DNA from: Chloroflexi bacterium UBA4733
GTDB lineage: Bacteria; Chloroflexota; UBA4733
Length of the DNA: 20,288 nucleotides
Direction of reading: 5' to 3'
Assembly (NCBI GenBank): GCA_002404055.1
Contig: DHIZ01000207.1
Span: forward strand, 9,092 to 29,379
Shown: piece by piece, positions 14,135 to 20,288 of the stretch
Numbering within the stretch: position 1 is the stretch's first letter
How the letters are laid out: each line of letters opens with the position of its first letter
Notes under the pieces: generated by a model
The model's database searches: none
What the model was told of the DNA's origin: nothing
The model's input: only the letters and a program-made list of their open reading frames with translations
Made by a program: the position numbers and the translations under genes

Positions 14135-14331
14135 GCGCCATTCCCTTCGCTGCGCTCCGGCTGCCCCCGGTCCGCGGCACGGCCGTTCCCCGCCATGCCA
14201 TTGCCTGGGAGGCAAACCCTACGCCTGATTTTAGGCGCTTGCCACCGGCCAGAGGGGCACACCGTGGGACCATTCTCCTAAGCGCGCTGCCCGCGCGCCT
14301 TCCCGTACAATAGGCGCAGGAGGTGAGCGAG
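14135..14331. other. Divergent regulatory region, M23-ftsEX / parA
   Basis: This holds both start regions. On the minus strand, TAAAAT (complement of about 14228-14233) could be a -10 box for the hydrolase operon without a clear -35. On the plus strand, TACAAT (14306-14311) resembles a -10 but lies very close to the parA ribosome binding site. No RNA gene is visible. Confidence 0.3.
14318..14326 (+). promoter_or_regulatory. Strong ribosome binding site that sets the parA start
   Basis: AGGAGGTGA is the full complement of the 16S rRNA tail. It overlaps the GTG at 14323, which therefore cannot be served by it, and stands 8 nt before the in-frame TTG at 14332. This makes TTG the likely start codon. 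Confidence 0.65.
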
Positions 14332-15168
14332 TTGTCGGCGGTGCTGTCTCTCGCCAACCAGAAGGGCGGCGTTGGCAAGACGACCACTGCGGTCAACCTG
14401 GCGGCGGCGCTGGCTGCCTCGGGCGCCCGCGTCTTGCTCGTGGATATTGACCCGCAGGCCAACAGCACCAGTTCCTTCGGTCTGGCCAAGCGCGGCTTGC
14501 CGTCGGTCTACGATGGGCTGATCCAGGACGCGAAGGCCCGGAGCCTGATCCAGCAGCAGGTGCGCCCGCGTGTTGATATCCTGCCGAGCACTGTCGACCT
14601 CGCTGGCGCCGAGATCGAGCTGGTGGGATTGCCGGAACGGGAATTTCGGTTGCGTCGCCTGTTGCAGCCGGTTGTTGAAGATTACACCGTCGTGCTGGTG
14701 GATACTCCACCGTCGTTGGGCTTGCTCACCGTCAACGGGTTGGTGGCATCGACGGGCGTGCTGGTGCCGTTGCAATGTGAGTACCTGGCGATGGAAGGCC
14801 TCAGCCAGTTGCTGGACACGATGGGCCGCATCCAGACGCGGCTGCACCCGAAGTTAGAGCTGTTCGGCATTGTCCTGACCATGTTCGACGTGCGGACGAA
14901 CCTCGCCACCGATGTGGTGGCGGAGGCGCGGCGCCATTACCCGCGCGAAACGTTCGTCACGCTGATCCCGCGGTCGGTGCGCGTGGCGGAGGCGCCCAGC
15001 TACAATCAGTCGGTGTTGGAGTACGCCTCCACGTCGGGCGGCGCTGTGGCCTATCGAGCGCTGGCGGGCGAAGTCCTCGCCCGCCTGCATCGCAGTCGCG
15101 CCGTGGAGCCGCGCGAGGCCGGCGCCGACCGTAGCGTGGCGCCGGTGCGGCCTACCGCTGCTTCCTGA
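14332..15168 (+). CDS. parA: ParA/Soj chromosome-partitioning ATPase
   Basis: A 278-residue deviant-Walker ATPase that binds DNA as an ATP dimer and moves or positions ParB-bound cargo or other complexes. It shows the deviant Walker A NQKGGVGKTTTAVNLAAALA (signature Lys11 and Lys16), the Walker A' segment LLVDIDPQANSTSSFG, Walker B VVLVDTPPSLGLLTVNGL, and the family features PLQCEYLAMEGLSQL and TLIPRSVRVAEAPSYNQSV. The length is normal apart from a poorly conserved Arg/Ala/Pro tail. The start TTG is chosen by the ribosome binding site at 14318-14326; starting at GTG 14323 would add three residues. No parB or parS copy is visible in the window. It is divergent from M23-ftsEX. Its last 17 nt overlap the convergent small gene. 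Confidence 0.92.
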   Translation: MSAVLSLANQKGGVGKTTTAVNLAAALAASGARVLLVDIDPQANSTSSFGLAKRGLPSVYDGLIQDAKARSLIQQQVRPRVDILPSTVDLAGAEIELVGLPEREFRLRRLLQPVVEDYTVVLVDTPPSLGLLTVNGLVASTGVLVPLQCEYLAMEGLSQLLDTMGRIQTRLHPKLELFGIVLTMFDVRTNLATDVVAEARRHYPRETFVTLIPRSVRVAEAPSYNQSVLEYASTSGGAVAYRALAGEVLARLHRSRAVEPREAGADRSVAPVRPTAAS

Positions 15169-15355
15169 GCACGGGCAGGCCCGAGCCGGCCCGCTCGCTT
15201 ACCTCGTAACCGGCGGGCACCGCTTCCAACGCTTTCCCTTCCCGCGGCTCCTTGGTGAAGAAGTAGATCTGCTGGTTACGACCATTTTGCAGCGTCACCA
15301 TCTGCGTATTCAGGAAGTAGGTGGCGCCTTTGCGGTTCTGGTAGCTGAATGACAT
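15152..15355 (-). CDS. Conserved small protein (67 aa) convergent with parA
   Basis: A 67-residue basic protein starting at the ATG at 15355, with GGAGG (complement of 15365-15369) 9 nt upstream; the frame is open further up but that part is unlike protein. It reads as small beta hairpins: SFSYQNRKGATYFLN, MVTLQNGRNQQIYFF, then TKEPREGKALEAVPAGYEVS and a C-terminal GSGLPVLRK. The pattern 'G...IYFF.k.p..g.....PaGYeV.....tGLPvLrk' matches small uncharacterised proteins that I recall from Chloroflexota genomes. There is no membrane segment or metal motif. Its 3' end overlaps the parA end by 17 nt on the opposite strand, so the transcripts are antisense to each other there. Function unknown. Confidence 0.75.
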   Translation of the reverse strand: MSFSYQNRKGATYFLNTQMVTLQNGRNQQIYFFTKEPREGKALEAVPAGYEVSERAGSGLPVLRKQR

Positions 15356-15605
15356 CGTGGCTCCCCTCCAGTCGTTTGCTCGCACGGTTGAGCAAGAGGC
15401 AATCATAGTAGCAAACTTGGGCCGCGCCCGTGACTTTCGCGTGTACCCGTGTCGTCGGCGGGTGGATTCGATCGCCAACGGCGACTTTTTGCGGGGCTGG
15501 CGCGGGCAAGGTAGCATGGACGCCAAAGGCCGCTTGCGGCACGGGGTCGCTGTGTCTGGGCCGTGTGCCGGGGACGTTGCGCGCGCGAGGGAGTGAAACA
15601 AGCGA
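15356..15605. other. Divergent intergenic region, small protein / E2 operon
   Basis: A 250-bp region between divergent starts. It must contain the promoter of the lipoylation operon and that of the small protein. I see the small-protein ribosome binding site (15365-15369) and GAGGGAG before the ATG at 15606, but no convincing -10/-35 pair, riboswitch or RNA gene. Confidence 0.35.
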
Positions 15606-16928
15606 ATGAGTCAAGACATCCTGATGCCCCGGCTCAGCGACACCATGGAGGAGGGTACAATCTCCCGCTGGCTCAAGCACGAAGGCGACCGCGTGGAAAA
15701 GGGCGATGTGCTGGCCGAGGTCGAAACCGACAAGGCGAACATGGAGGTAGTGTCGTACACATCCGGCCTGTTGAATAAGGTCATACTTGAGGAGGGCCAG
15801 ACGGCCAGGATCGGGGATATCATCGCCGTGGTCGGGGACACTGCGGAGGATGTCGGGTCACAGACGGCGGCAGACGTACCGAGCGCCAACCAGCGCGCTC
15901 AGGCCGTGGCGGAAGGCGTCCTCGCCGGTGATGATACGGCGGCCGCGGAACCCAAGAAGTCCCCGCCCGCTCCCAGGCCGGAAGAAGGCGCGGTCACGCG
16001 CGAAGGCGGCGCGCAGACGGGCAGCGGGGGACCACAACGGAGCGGTGAAGTCACCACGGGACCCGTCAGCCCCGCCCAGGGGCGCCTCTTCGTTACCCCG
16101 CTGGCCCGGCGCATGGCTGGAGAGCGCGGCATCGACCTCTCCCAGGTGAAGGGGAGTGGGCCGGGCGGGCGCATCGTCCGCGAGGATGTCGAGTCTTTCC
16201 AGGCAACCGCCGCTGCCCCGACCGCCGGCGCCCCTTCCGACGAGGGCGCCAGGCGCGTCCCGCTCAGCCGGATGCAACAGGTCATCGCCCGGCGCATGGT
16301 CGAGTCGAAGACGCAGGTTCCCCATTTTTATGTCACCAGCGAGATCGACATGGAGGCCTTCAACGAGCTGCGAGCCCGCCTGAACGCCGGCGCGGTAAAG
16401 GCGCAGCAGGTTCGCCACGATGCCATCATGCTGCGCGCCTGCGGCGTTGCCCTGACGAAGTTTGCCGACGTCAACGGCAGTTACCGCGACGGCCAGTTTG
16501 AGTACCACGACTTTGTCAACATCGGCTTCGCCGTGAGCGTGCCGGATGGGCTGGTGGTGCCGGTGGTGAAGGACTGCGACAAGAAAGGCATCCGCGAGAT
16601 CGACCAGGACATGCGCCCGTTGATCGAGCGCGCGCGCGCCGGTAAGTTGACGGTGGCGGATATGGAGAAGAGCACTTTCAGCATCTCCAACCTGGGCATG
16701 TACGACGTGGAAGATTTCGGCGCCGTGGTCAACCCGCCCAACGCCGCCATCCTCGCCATCGGTTCCACCAGGCTGGTCCCAGCGGTGGTCGATGGGCAGG
16801 TCGTGGCTCGGCCCCGCATGAAGGTGACGCTTTCCTGCGACCACCGCATCCTCTACGGCGCGCGCGGCGCGCTGTTCCTGCAGGAACTGAAGCGGCTGTT
16901 GCAGTCTCCCTATAGCCTCGTGCTCTAG
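15606..16928 (+). CDS. Dihydrolipoamide acyltransferase, E2 of a 2-oxoacid dehydrogenase
   Basis: A 440-residue E2 core protein of the pyruvate or related 2-oxoacid dehydrogenase complex. Domains: one lipoyl domain (1-78) with the lipoylated lysine K43 in ETDKANMEV; an Ala/Pro/Gly-rich linker; the E3/E1-binding domain (about 161-197: [28 protein letters not shown]); a second linker; and the catalytic acyltransferase domain (about 216-440). The catalytic histidine H413 is in [17 protein letters not shown]. The usual DHRxxDG has Tyr417 in place of Asp, as in some actinobacterial-type E2s. [14 protein letters not shown] and [21 protein letters not shown] are strongly typical of PDH E2. It is first in an operon with lipA and lipB, which make its cofactor. 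No E1 or E3 gene is present here, so the substrate is likely pyruvate but unproven. Confidence 0.93.
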   Translation: MSQDILMPRLSDTMEEGTISRWLKHEGDRVEKGDVLAEVETDKANMEVVSYTSGLLNKVILEEGQTARIGDIIAVVGDTAEDVGSQTAADVPSANQRAQAVAEGVLAGDDTAAAEPKKSPPAPRPEEGAVTREGGAQTGSGGPQRSGEVTTGPVSPAQGRLFVTPLARRMAGERGIDLSQVKGSGPGGRIVREDVESFQATAAAPTAGAPSDEGARRVPLSRMQQVIARRMVESKTQVPHFYVTSEIDMEAFNELRARLNAGAVKAQQVRHDAIMLRACGVALTKFADVNGSYRDGQFEYHDFVNIGFAVSVPDGLVVPVVKDCDKKGIREIDQDMRPLIERARAGKLTVADMEKSTFSISNLGMYDVEDFGAVVNPPNAAILAIGSTRLVPAVVDGQVVARPRMKVTLSCDHRILYGARGALFLQELKRLLQSPYSLVL

Positions 16929-16953
16929 CCCGAGCCGTGATCGGAGCCCGACC

Positions 16954-17886
16954 ATGACCTTGCATATCCAGCCTTCGCCGCATGAGATCTCTGCCGCCGC
17001 GCCGGCCCAGCTCATCCCGCTGCAGCCAAGGCGACCGGAGTGGTTGAAGGTACCCCTGCCGGGCAGCCCCAACTATATCGACGTGAAGCGGCTGTTGCGC
17101 ACCTACAAATTGCACACCGTCTGCGAGGAGGCGCACTGCCCGAACATCGGGGAGTGCTTTGAGCACCGCACGGCCACCTTCATGATCCTTGGCGAGATTT
17201 GCACCCGCGCCTGCCGCTACTGTGCGGTCACCACCGGCCGGCCGCTGCCCATCGACGAGGATGAGCCGCGCCGCGTGGCGGAGGCGGTGCGGCTGCTGGG
17301 GTTGCGCCACGCTGTCGTTACCTCTGTCGATCGAGATGATCAACTGGATGGCGGCGCGCACATCTTCGCCGAGACGATCCGCGAGATCCGGCGGCAGGCG
17401 CCAGGCACGACCATCGAAGTGCTGATCCCCGACTTCCAGGGCGTCTGGTGGGCCCTGGAAATGGTGATGGCGGCCGCGCCCGACATTCTCAACCACAACA
17501 CCGAAACGGTGCCGCGCCTGGCGCGCCGCGTGCGACCCAAGGCGAAGTACGAGCAATCGCTGGAACTGTTGGAGCGCGCGGCGCTGTTGCGCCCGGAGGG
17601 CATGGTGAAGTCCGGCATCATGGTCGGGCTGGGCGAGGAATGGGACGAGCTGGTGGAGACGATGGCGGACATCCGCGCCGTCGGCACGCACATTCTCACG
17701 GTTGGCCAGTACCTGCGGCCGTCGCTCAAGCATGTGGCGCTCTCCCGCTATTACACGCCGGCCGAGTTTGCCCAACTGAAGCAGATCGGCCTGGAGATGG
17801 GCTTCCGGCACGTCGAGTCCGGCCCCCTGGTGCGCAGCTCGTACCACGCGCACGAGCAGGTCGAGCAGGCGCGAGTGGCGGGATGA
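16954..17886 (+). CDS. lipA: Lipoyl synthase
   Basis: A 310-residue radical-SAM enzyme that inserts two sulfur atoms into the octanoyl chain on lipoyl domains. It has the auxiliary iron-sulfur cluster cysteines C57, C62 and C68 ([12 protein letters not shown]), the radical-SAM cluster C83, C87 and C90 (CTRACRYC), and the C-terminal RSSYHA, whose serine ligates the auxiliary cluster. [37 protein letters not shown] and [17 protein letters not shown] are family landmarks. The N-terminus has about 25 extra residues before RRPEWLKV. The start is the ATG at 16954, with GGAG upstream, 25 nt after the E2 stop. It overlaps lipB by 4 nt (ATGA), so the two lipoylation enzymes are co-translated. Confidence 0.97.
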   Translation: MTLHIQPSPHEISAAAPAQLIPLQPRRPEWLKVPLPGSPNYIDVKRLLRTYKLHTVCEEAHCPNIGECFEHRTATFMILGEICTRACRYCAVTTGRPLPIDEDEPRRVAEAVRLLGLRHAVVTSVDRDDQLDGGAHIFAETIREIRRQAPGTTIEVLIPDFQGVWWALEMVMAAAPDILNHNTETVPRLARRVRPKAKYEQSLELLERAALLRPEGMVKSGIMVGLGEEWDELVETMADIRAVGTHILTVGQYLRPSLKHVALSRYYTPAEFAQLKQIGLEMGFRHVESGPLVRSSYHAHEQVEQARVAG

Positions 17887-18740
17887 CCGGCAGCGGCGGG
17901 CCACCCGGCGCAGTCACCTGGTTGGGGCGCATGGCGTACCGCGAAGCCTGGGCCTTGCAACGCGGCCTGGCGGAGGCCCGGCGGGCAGACCTGGCGCCGG
18001 ATACTATCCTGCTGGTCGAACATCCCCACACCTTCACCCTGGGCCGCCGCGGCACCCCCGACCATATCCTGATGGATGCGGCGGGCTTGCGCCGACGCGA
18101 TATCACGGTCGTGCCGATCGATCGCGGCGGCGACATCACCTACCACGGGCCGGGCCAACTCGTCGCCTACCCGATTCTGCGCCTGGCGCGCTGGGGCAGT
18201 GACATCCTCCGGTACGTCCGGCTGCTGGAGGATGTCGGCATCCGCACAGCGGCGGCCTTCGGCGTCACTGCCGAACGCGAGACCGGCCATACCGGCGTCT
18301 GGGTCGGCAACGACAAGCTGGTGGCCATCGGTGTCCGCGTCTCGCGCTGGGTGACGACCCACGGCCTGGCCTTGAATGTCGCGCCGGACCTCAGTTACTT
18401 CGCCGACATCATTCCCTGTGGTCTGTACGATCGCGGAGTGACGTCGTTGGAACATTTGCTCGGCACTGCCCCATCAATGGACGAGGCCCGGCTGGAACTA
18501 ACGCAGTCATTTCGTGAGATCTTCAATGTGTCGCTGGTCGAGCATTCGCCAGACGAGGTTCGAGGCTGGGCCTTGCCTGCGCCACCGGAGCCGACGCCAT
18601 CGGCGGCGCAGATGGGGGGACCTCACCCCCTGCCCCTCTCCTGGGCGGAGAGGGGAGACGAAGCGCAAGGTGGCAGCGTCGGCCTTCGTCGTAGCCCCCT
18701 CTCCGCCCAGGAGAGGGGGTTGGGGGTGAGGTCCTCCTGA
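17883..18740 (+). CDS. lipB: Octanoyl-ACP:protein octanoyltransferase with a repeat-derived tail
   Basis: A 285-residue LipB that moves octanoate from ACP to the lysine of lipoyl domains, the substrate for LipA. Motifs: [31 protein letters not shown] (81-98), [15 protein letters not shown] with catalytic K145, [12 protein letters not shown], and [14 protein letters not shown] with catalytic C179. The start is the ATG at 17883 overlapping the lipA stop; the open frame upstream of it lies inside lipA. The conserved enzyme ends near residue 220-240. Residues 246-284 are encoded entirely by the palindromic element at 18618-18734, whose 117 bp keep the frame, followed by Ser and the stop. The extension is probably a tolerated tail; an effect on activity is not expected from the sequence. 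The stop overlaps the acpS start by one base. Confidence 0.95.
   Translation: MTGSGGPPGAVTWLGRMAYREAWALQRGLAEARRADLAPDTILLVEHPHTFTLGRRGTPDHILMDAAGLRRRDITVVPIDRGGDITYHGPGQLVAYPILRLARWGSDILRYVRLLEDVGIRTAAAFGVTAERETGHTGVWVGNDKLVAIGVRVSRWVTTHGLALNVAPDLSYFADIIPCGLYDRGVTSLEHLLGTAPSMDEARLELTQSFREIFNVSLVEHSPDEVRGWALPAPPEPTPSAAQMGGPHPLPLSWAERGDEAQGGSVGLRRSPLSAQERGLGVRSS
18618..18734. mobile_element. 117-bp palindromic MITE-like element in the lipB 3' end
   Basis: Perfect 13-bp terminal inverted repeats: GGACCTCACCCCC (18618-18630) and GGGGGTGAGGTCC (18722-18734). Inside each end is a hairpin: CCCCTCTCC-TGGGC-GGAGAGGGG (18633-18655) and CCCCCTCTCC-GCCCA-GGAGAGGGGG (18695-18719). GACGAAG (18657-18663) also pairs with CTTCGTC (18684-18690), so nearly the whole unit folds on itself. 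It codes for nothing of its own. I recall similar CCTCACCCCC...CCCCTCTCC repeats as abundant between Chloroflexota genes. No clear target duplication is visible. Its right end (GGTGAGG, 18725-18731) stands 8 nt before the acpS ATG. Confidence 0.8.
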
Positions 18741-19150
18741 TGCGCTGTGAGATTGGCGTCGATATCGTGGCGATGACGCGCATCCAGCAGGCGGTGGATC
18801 GCTTCGGGGAGCGCTTCCTCAAGCGCATTTATACTGCGGATGAACTGGAGTATGCCCTGTCCGACGCCCACAAGTGGGAGCATCTGGCGGCGCGGTTCGC
18901 TGCCAAGGAAGCGGCGAGCAAGGCGTTAGGCACCGGCATGGTGGGTGTTGGTTGGAAGGACTTCGCCGTCGAGCGTCTACGCTCCGGCAAGCCGCTGCTG
19001 CGGCTCAGCGGCCGGGCCGCACAGGTCGCCCAGGAGCAGGGCTTAAGCCAGTGGTCGGTGAGCCTGGCCCACGACGCAGAAGCGAAGGTAGCGGTGGCGA
19101 CGGTGGTGGCGTGGGGAGCGGGGCCGGAAGATGAAGGGATGAAGGAGTGA
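18740..19150 (+). CDS. acpS: Holo-[acyl-carrier-protein] synthase
   Basis: A 136-residue AcpS-type phosphopantetheinyl transferase. It moves 4'-phosphopantetheine from CoA to the conserved serine of ACP, giving the carrier used by FabD and LipB. It has the N-terminal IGVDIVAMTRIQQAV with the metal-binding Asp8, then FLKRIYTADELEYAL and AARFAAKEAASKALGTGM with the catalytic Glu-Ala pair, and the late WSVSLAHDAEAKVAVATVVA segment (usually 'VSISHs...AxAxVil'). The length is normal with a short acidic tail. The ATG at 18740 shares its A with the lipB stop. The only visible ribosome binding site, GGTGAGG, belongs to the palindromic element. The gene overlaps fabD by 4 nt. Confidence 0.95.
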   Translation: MRCEIGVDIVAMTRIQQAVDRFGERFLKRIYTADELEYALSDAHKWEHLAARFAAKEAASKALGTGMVGVGWKDFAVERLRSGKPLLRLSGRAAQVAQEQGLSQWSVSLAHDAEAKVAVATVVAWGAGPEDEGMKE

Positions 19151-20034
19151 ACACCGCCTGGCTCTTTCCGGGGCAGGGAAGTCAACAGGTCGGTATGGGG
19201 CGAGACCTCTACGAGAGGGATCCCGCCACGCAAGCGCTGTTTGCTGAGGCGGCGGAGCGCAGCGGCATAGACATTGTGCGACTCTGCTTCGAAGGGCCGG
19301 CTGAGGTATTACAGCAGACAGAGAACGCGCAGCCCTGCCTCCTGACGGTGAGCGTGGCCTACGGCCAGGTGCTGGTCGCCCGGGGGTTGGCCCCCGCCGT
19401 TGTGGCCGGGCACAGCCTGGGTGAGTACAGCGCGCTGGTGCTGGCGGGCGTCCTTGCCTTCGGTGACGCAGTCCACGCGGTGCGTCGGCGCGGCGAATTG
19501 ATGGCGATGGCGGCGGCTGGCGGTGGCGCCATGGCGGCGATCCTGGGGCTGGACGATGAAAAGGTAGAGGAGGCCTGCGCCGGCGCAGGCGAGGTGGCGC
19601 CGGCCAACTACAACGCCCCCGGTCAGGTTGTGATCTCCGGGACAGCGGAGGCGGTCGAACGAGCTTCCCTGGCGGCGCGGCAACTGGGGGCGACGCGGGT
19701 GGTGCCGTTGAAGGTCAGCGGCCCCTTTCATTCCCCGCTCATGCGTCCGGCTGCGACGGAACTGGCATCAGTGCTCAGCGCACTCCAATTTTCCCCCGCC
19801 CGCCTCCCGGTGATCTGCAACGTCGACGGCGCAATGCACCAGGATGCCGAGGATTTCCCCCCCTTATTGGTACGCCAGGTGGCTGAGCCGGTGCGCTGGA
19901 GTGGGGTGATGCGATGCCTGCTGGCGGCCGACGTTGATCGCTGCGTGGAGGTGGGACCCGGTCGGGTGCTCAGCGGGCTGATGCGCCAGATGGACCGGAC
20001 GGTGGAGACGGTGAGCGCCGCGACGCTTGTATAG
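19147..20034 (+). CDS. fabD: Malonyl-CoA:ACP transacylase
   Basis: A complete 295-residue FabD, which transfers malonyl from CoA to holo-ACP to feed fatty-acid elongation. Marks: WLFPGQGSQQVGMGRDLYE at the N-terminus; the nucleophile elbow GHSLGEYSALVLAG with the active serine; VRRRGELMAMAA with the malonate-binding arginine; ANYNAPGQVVISG; VSGPFHSPLM with the catalytic histidine; and VEVGPGRVLSGLMRQM. The start is GTG, overlapping the acpS stop (GTGA). It is the last gene of the operon; no fabH, fabG or acpP follows within the window, which is unusual since fabD commonly sits among them. Confidence 0.97.
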   Translation: MNTAWLFPGQGSQQVGMGRDLYERDPATQALFAEAAERSGIDIVRLCFEGPAEVLQQTENAQPCLLTVSVAYGQVLVARGLAPAVVAGHSLGEYSALVLAGVLAFGDAVHAVRRRGELMAMAAAGGGAMAAILGLDDEKVEEACAGAGEVAPANYNAPGQVVISGTAEAVERASLAARQLGATRVVPLKVSGPFHSPLMRPAATELASVLSALQFSPARLPVICNVDGAMHQDAEDFPPLLVRQVAEPVRWSGVMRCLLAADVDRCVEVGPGRVLSGLMRQMDRTVETVSAATLV

Positions 20035-20049
20035 TCTCGATACGACGGT

Positions 20050-20077
20050 TCCCTTATGGCGTCGTGGATGTAAGGGA
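20050..20077 (+). terminator. Possible hairpin after fabD
   Basis: TCCCTTA (20050-20056) pairs with TAAGGGA (20071-20077) around a 14-nt loop, 16 nt after the fabD stop. There is no T-run. Its place between fabD and a convergent gene fits a transcript end, but the structure is weak. Confidence 0.35.
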
Positions 20078-20139
20078 TGGTAGCACCGGCCGCGCGGGGC
20101 GAGAGACGTCGTCGCCTGTGTAAATACTAAACCGCCGCT

Positions 20140-20288
20140 TCAATCCTTGTGTTGCAGATTGGCCAACTCAGCCTGCCGGCGCTGGTATCGCGCGCGCATC
20201 TGATCAATCCATTCCTGTAGTTGGTCGTCAGTAGCTCCGGGATCGATCGGCGTGTAGACCAGACGGCTAAGCACGTAGCCAGAACAAA
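20140..20288 (-). CDS. Hypothetical protein, 3' end only
   Basis: On the minus strand an open frame enters from the right edge and ends at a TGA (complement of 20140-20142). The 48 visible residues (SGYVLSRLVYTPIDPGATDD, then a charged helix LQEWIDQMRARYQRRQAELA ending in NLQHKD) look like the real C-terminus of a protein with a helical, possibly coiled-coil, tail. The start lies outside the window. I do not recognise the family. The gap to fabD (20035-20139) contains an AT-richer patch (TGTAAATACTAAACC) and the possible hairpin. Confidence 0.5.
   Translation of the reverse strand, partial: CSGYVLSRLVYTPIDPGATDDQLQEWIDQMRARYQRRQAELANLQHKD

Noticed and set aside
17448..17882. Upstream extension of the lipB frame
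   Set aside because: It lies inside lipA; the ATG at 17883 matches the LipB N-terminus and the ATGA overlap.
15858..17904. Two long minus-strand open frames (404 and 391 codons)
   Set aside because: Both are antisense to E2 and lipA, which are unambiguous.

Overview
The window reads as a high-GC chromosomal segment of a free-living, probably monoderm bacterium. I favour Chloroflexota (Thermomicrobia/Sphaerobacter-like), and this is an inference. It rests on the large palindrome with CCTCACCCCC ends, a family I recall as common in that phylum; the remnant of an Ig-like secreted protein ending in an NLVGY...GYWLHIT domain; the 67-residue YFFTKEP...PAGYEV protein; and lipoprotein sugar-binding ABC systems. 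No rRNA, tRNA or CRISPR array was found.

Region 1 (1-4255) is accessory and partly decayed. It holds the 3' end of an unknown gene, tandem hairpins, a small frameshifted gene, and a broken secreted Ig-like protein on the minus strand. These are followed by an Rpn-type PD-(D/E)XK nuclease, a two-gene module of a ribbon-helix-helix-like protein plus an HNH endonuclease, and a DUF433/DUF5615 (VapBC45-like) toxin-antitoxin pair.

Region 2 (4393-10783) is carbohydrate uptake. A minus-strand operon encodes a lipoprotein binding protein and two membrane permeases. A 17-bp hairpin lies inside the 5' coding end of the first permease, and two palindromes lie upstream of the operon. The GTPase/ATPase YchF follows, then a second, orphan Tat-type lipoprotein binding protein on the plus strand. 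No transport ATPase is present, so a shared one elsewhere is implied.

Region 3 (10869-15355) is cell division and segregation. A minus-strand operon runs M23 peptidoglycan hydrolase, FtsE, FtsX, with an overlap or a 7-nt gap at the junctions. Divergent from it is a ParA/Soj ATPase without ParB, whose 3' end overlaps a convergent 67-residue gene.

Region 4 (15606-20034) is a compact plus-strand operon for lipoylation and fatty-acid start-up: dihydrolipoamide acyltransferase (E2), lipA, lipB, acpS, fabD. It is metabolically coherent. AcpS makes holo-ACP, FabD charges it with malonate, LipB moves octanoate from ACP to the lipoyl domain, LipA inserts sulfur, and E2 carries the finished lipoyl group. 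A 117-bp (39-codon) palindromic element sits in frame at the 3' end of lipB, extends LipB by about 40 residues and ends where it can supply the acpS ribosome binding site. The window closes with the 3' end of an unknown minus-strand gene.
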